In this document: positions 61,315 through 64,000 of the stretch, in pieces | How positions within the stretch are numbered: the first letter of the stretch is position 1 | Layout: every line of letters starts with the position of its first letter | Source of the DNA: Roseburia sp. AF12-17LB | GTDB taxonomy: Bacteria > Bacillota > Clostridia > Lachnospirales > Lachnospiraceae | Length of the DNA stretch: 64,000 nt | NCBI RefSeq assembly: GCF_003479605.1 | Contig: NZ_QUHR01000012.1 | Coordinates: 1 to 64,000 of the forward strand | Reading direction: 5' to 3' | The notes under the pieces: model-generated | What the model saw: the letters and a program-made list of their open reading frames with translations, nothing else | Database searches by the model: none | What the model was told of the DNA's origin: nothing | Made by a program: the position numbers and the translations under genes

Positions 61315-61338
61315 TAAACCAAAAGTTTAATGCAATTA
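61315..61338. promoter_or_regulatory. Operator-like dyad upstream of cassette 2
   Basis: TAAAC-CAAAA-GTTTA followed by ATGCAATTA parallels the motif at 58496-58518 (GAACT-AC-AAGTTC then ATGACATTA). Both stand beside an XRE gene of the same type. Confidence 0.5.
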
Positions 61339-61417
61339 GTAATAGAATCCGTTATACTAATCATCTACAGGTAAACTTGTGATTCGGGATGGAAGAAAAT
61401 TACGGAGGTACAAAGAG

Positions 61418-61696
61418 ATGGAACCAATGTATTTGCAGGTCCTACAAAAAGAAACAGGAAGACAGATTAAGAAACTGCTCGTGGAAAATGGTTATACCGT
61501 GAAAGACGTGCAGAATGCTATGGGATTTGAAAATCCACAAGCAGTCTACAAATGGATTTCAGGTAGATCATTACCGAGCTTAGACAATTTTGTAATCTTA
61601 AGCAGATTACTGCACACCAGCATAGAAGATATCCTCGTCATTGACGGGGATATTGTTCGTTTATGGGGATTTTCCGTTAAACTGTTAGTACAATGA
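61418..61696 (+). CDS. XRE-type HTH regulator, cassette 2
   Basis: This 92-residue protein has an HTH from ~15 to 75 (QIKKLLVENGYTVKDVQNAMGFENPQAVYKWISGRSLPSLDNFVILSRLL). The tail DILVIDGDIVRLWGF is short. It is the counterpart of the regulator at 58173. ATG 61418 follows GGAGGTAC, so the ORF's earlier start at 61379 is rejected. Its stop overlaps a possible start (61693) of the next gene by 4 bp (ATGA), suggesting coupled translation. Confidence 0.85.
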   Translation: MEPMYLQVLQKETGRQIKKLLVENGYTVKDVQNAMGFENPQAVYKWISGRSLPSLDNFVILSRLLHTSIEDILVIDGDIVRLWGFSVKLLVQ

Positions 61697-61776
61697 CAAA
61701 CTTAGCGGAAGGCTTTATGCTGATATCAGAACAGGAGAAATCAGGAAAAGTAGAGAGGAGAAAAGATACGCAAACA

Positions 61777-62283
61777 ATGACATCAGCATATGCAAATAAA
61801 ATGCTTAAGAGTTTGGAAGAGGATAAGGCTTTCTGGCTGAACAAGGAGGAAGAGGCCTGCACATATGTTGCGGCAATTAATGAGGAGCCAGTTGTTCCTG
61901 ATTATGATTATGTCGAGGTCGCAACAACAATTGCTGCGCTAGATGAGAAGATTGCTATTATAAAGCATGAACTTAATGTAACTAATGCAAACGCAAAGGT
62001 TCTAGTAGGTGATGTAACAATGAGTATAGATAGCATTCTTATTAAGATGGCACAGCTGAATAGAAGAAAAACGGTATTAGACGTAATGCGTAAACGATTG
62101 CCTAAATCCAGAGAAGAACAACGTTCTTATATGTCACGTAATTCGGTTCCTGAGTATAGATACATTAATTACGATTTGGAACTAGTTAAAAACGAGTATG
62201 AACTTGTGTCTAAGTCGATTATGGAAATGCAAATGGCACTTGATAAATATAATCAAACGGTACAGTTTGAAGTAGACATCTAA
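61777..62283 (+). CDS. Long-helical protein, cassette 2 (DIP1984-like pattern)
   Basis: This helical protein of ~168 residues starts MTSAYANKMLKSLEEDKAFW and continues with IAALDEKIAIIKHELNVTNA, then VGDVTMSIDSILIKMAQLNR, then PEYRYINYDLELVKNEYE and a terminal LDKYNQTVQFEVDI. The order (long helix, LN-x-TNA turn, loop, basic helix, YINYDLELV, final helix) parallels the protein at 58573. I recall close relatives in many Lachnospiraceae, without known function. The start could be ATG 61693 (coupled to the XRE stop) or 61777, which matches relatives. Function unknown. Confidence 0.75.
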   Translation: MTSAYANKMLKSLEEDKAFWLNKEEEACTYVAAINEEPVVPDYDYVEVATTIAALDEKIAIIKHELNVTNANAKVLVGDVTMSIDSILIKMAQLNRRKTVLDVMRKRLPKSREEQRSYMSRNSVPEYRYINYDLELVKNEYELVSKSIMEMQMALDKYNQTVQFEVDI

Positions 62284-62482
62284 ATGAAATATCCGTACAA
62301 GGCTTCATGAGATTGATAGTTGATCCAGGAGGTTCGTGTTCATTGTTAAGGTATATTTGTTATTCGTTATTTGTTATCAGTTTTTGTTTAACGTGAATAA
62401 CATCAGAAAGCATGATTTCTTGACAGTTGCGTTGTAGAAAACCTGCAGGAAACTGCGTGTGGAGGTTCGGTTCTAAACACAA

Positions 62483-62520
62483 AACTGTGGAAAGTCTTTG
62501 GATTTTCCACAGTTATTTTT
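62483..62520 (+). terminator. Strong terminator behind candidate RNA
   Basis: AACTGTGGAAA pairs with TTTCCACAGTT, followed by ATTTTTAT. Confidence 0.85.
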
Positions 62521-62679
62521 ATGTGAAGTTGATAGAACCCATACTAGTAATATTGGATAAGTGACCAGTCACAATATTTATGCTAGTTCAAACTGAATTA
62601 GAAGAATAGTAGGGGTGGATTGCATTAGCTAAATAAATATGTTTACAGCAGGGGCGGCTGTGCTAGGCTGTTCTACCGA

Positions 62680-62724
62680 AGGCTCTGATTGAGAGGGATT
62701 ATCTATAATCGGGGCCTTTTCTTT
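62680..62724 (+). terminator. Terminator-like hairpin behind second candidate RNA
   Basis: AGGCTC-GATT pairs with AATC-GGGCCT, followed by TTTTCTTTT. Confidence 0.65.
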
Positions 62725-62951
62725 TGCCTTCAAGCACAGTTGCGGGTCATGCTGTCAACATATAGAAAACTGTTCGCCAAACAGAATAAAAATTAATTGA
62801 AATTATTCGCGGTTAGGAATACACTAAGAGTGATATAGTGTCGCATTTATTATGGAGGATGTGGAAATACAAATACGGACTATAAGAATATGCATAGTGT
62901 AGTATAAGAAAAAGTGTTACTTGAGAATTAATTGAATAAGGAGCATTTATT

Positions 62952-63668
62952 ATGATTTATTTCGATTTAGATAATACGTTGATTGATTACAATTCTTCAG
63001 AGAGAAAAGCGATAGAGTTCATATTTAAAGAAAAATATGGACTGGTATTAAATAATAATCAAACAGATTATTGGAGTAAGATTTCTAGAAAGTATTTTGA
63101 TTATTATTTATCAAAACAGATAACTTTCGAAGAGCAAGGAAAAAATCGATTTATTAAAATGTTAAGTTATTGTGGGTATGTGGAAAATGAAAAGATTGCA
63201 ATGGAATTGTTTGAAGAGTATCAAAAACAATTAGAAAATAGTTGGATTTTATTTGATGATGTGGTTGATATGCTACATTCATTGGAAGGATATCGACTAG
63301 GTATCATAAGTAATGGGAAATCTATACAGCAAAGAGCAAAGTTGAGTTGTACGAACATTGAAAAATATTTTGAAATAATTCTTATTTCAGAAGAAACAGG
63401 ATTTGCAAAACCTTCGGTTGATATTTTTTATGAGGCGGTCAAACAGTCAGGCGAGAAAATTGATTCAGTTATATATGTTGATGATAATATAAAAACAGAT
63501 ATTTTGCCATGTGAAAAAATTGGAATGAAATGTGTACTTGTGGATAGAAATAGTATATGTGAGAAAAATATATGTAAAATTAAGAATTTATATGAAATAC
63601 ATAATGTATTACTCAACGACATTGGGCAGTATAATACTGAACTTTCTATAAGAAGTTCTGCTCAATAA
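62952..63668 (+). CDS. HAD-superfamily hydrolase, YjjG-like
   Basis: This 238-residue HAD enzyme has motif I YFDLDNTLIDYN (residues 3-14), a helical cap (~17-95), motif II GIISNGKS, Lys in TGFAKPSVDIFYEA, and motif IV YVDDNIKTDI. FDLDNTL and the cap arrangement are typical of pyrimidine-nucleotidase-type (YjjG/YfnB) members. It is strongly AT-rich. The C-terminal 20 residues look foreign. The ATG follows AAGGAGCA. It stands alone between the non-coding region and an IS66 end. Confidence 0.85.
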   Translation: MIYFDLDNTLIDYNSSERKAIEFIFKEKYGLVLNNNQTDYWSKISRKYFDYYLSKQITFEEQGKNRFIKMLSYCGYVENEKIAMELFEEYQKQLENSWILFDDVVDMLHSLEGYRLGIISNGKSIQQRAKLSCTNIEKYFEIILISEETGFAKPSVDIFYEAVKQSGEKIDSVIYVDDNIKTDILPCEKIGMKCVLVDRNSICEKNICKIKNLYEIHNVLLNDIGQYNTELSIRSSAQ

Positions 63669-63766
63669 AAAACAAGAACTAAAAACATCTAAATATTACT
63701 ATCTCAAACTTCCCATACTGAAAAGTGTGCTGAACCTTGAAAATTCAATATTTTAGCCAATAAAAA

Positions 63767-64000
63767 GTAAACGATGAAACGAAGGTACCTACCAAACCTA
63801 AATCAATATCGATATACTATGATCATAGTATATTTGTTAAAAAAGTTGAGCCTAAACTTTTTTGACTAAGATATGGGAGGTACAGATTATGGCTACAAAT
63901 ACTACAGCAGTTGCAAAGCAGGTTCGCTTGCAACAGTGGGCTCAACAGATCACGGATTGCCAGAACCGTCCTGTCGGAATGAAAGTGATTGACTGGTGTG
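63767..64000 (+). mobile_element. IS66-family insertion sequence, left end (partial)
   Basis: The element begins with GTAAACGATGAAACGAAGG, which has the GTAA start of IS66-type terminal repeats. It contains a perfect 22-bp palindrome (63812-63833) and an AAAAAGTT/AACTTTTT hairpin before the first gene. The right end, tnpB and tnpC lie beyond the window. Confidence 0.78.
63889..64000 (+). CDS. tnpA: IS66 accessory protein TnpA (partial)
   Basis: ATG after GGGAGGT opens MATNTTAVAKQVRLQQWAQQ, then ITDCQNRPVGMKVIDWC, the N-terminal signature of the IS66 TnpA accessory protein (QWxxxIxxCQNRPxxMxVxxWC). Its HTH and C-terminus are cut by the window end. Confidence 0.88.
   Translation, partial: MATNTTAVAKQVRLQQWAQQITDCQNRPVGMKVIDWC

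Larger units (their letters stand above)
62284..62951. other. Non-coding region with candidate structured RNAs
   Basis: There is no credible ORF over 668 bp. GGAGGTTCGTGTTC (62329) and GGAGGTTCGGTTC (62461) resemble tRNA T-arm sequences. The second is followed directly by a strong terminator. Further on, ACAGCAGGGGCGGCTGTGCT (62645) leads into a second terminator-like hairpin. These suggest two small RNA genes downstream of the cassette 2 protein. Confidence 0.45.

Overview
The window is about 64 kb of a low-to-medium GC Firmicutes chromosome, most likely a gut Lachnospiraceae (class Clostridia). The reasons are the gene order ispF, cysE, cysS, mrnC, rlmB, sigH; a cysteine T-box; paired YhgE/Pip genes; an ATP-type PckA; a VKTGD cell-wall sorting signal; strong AGGAGG ribosome sites; and TTGACA/TATAAT promoters. 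I cannot name the genus. None of the tRNA genes encodes its 3' CCA.

Positions 1-48700 are mostly chromosomal core. They start with the last bases of a 23S rRNA and tRNA-Trp. Then come a CorA-like channel, an HPr-like protein without the active histidine, a nuclease-helicase fusion, a LysR regulator divergent from purL, a HAD phosphatase, two consecutive methionine/folate genes (homocysteine methyltransferase-MTHFR fusion and a short MetH), a DegV protein, and tRNA-Val/tRNA-Met. Next are the ispF region, the T-box-led cysE-cysS-mrnC-rlmB-sigH group, two YhgE/Pip proteins, tRNA-Thr, an orphan LytTR regulator with a 23-residue micro-ORF beside it, a sortase-anchored surface protein, tcdA, pckA, sbcDC, a TetR regulator opposite a second DegV gene, a deletion scar joining an ABC permease to a histidine kinase, a HAD gene, a diguanylate cyclase, a lipoprotein, a divergent RelA/SpoT-type protein and an acidic coiled-coil membrane protein. 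The core is dotted with structured intergenic repeats: a dispersed element (381, 41341, partial 18700), a triple hairpin array before ispF, and two long imperfect inverted repeats (34516-34740 and 39713-40253).

Positions 48700-64000 are AT-rich accessory DNA. They hold a membrane protein that combines a divergent GT51 transglycosylase domain with a likely papain-fold amidase domain; a frameshifted Cas4-like/DEDD exonuclease gene next to an unknown protein; gene remnants; and two 5' stubs of a low-molecular-weight phosphatase gene that may mark integration sites. After these come an AAA-ATPase/DUF1703 gene with a repeated CGCAAA operator-like motif in its promoter, and two similar cassettes (58173-59408 and 61418-62520). 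Each cassette is an XRE-type regulator followed by a long-helical protein and then a stretch with tRNA-like or structured RNA features. Between the cassettes lie a TAG-interrupted small gene, a metallophosphoesterase and an unknown protein. The window ends in a HAD phosphatase and the left end of an IS66 element.

The twin regulator/helical-protein/RNA cassettes are the best candidate for an undescribed system. The transglycosylase-amidase protein, the micro-ORF at 27709 and the giant inverted repeat at 39713 are the next best.
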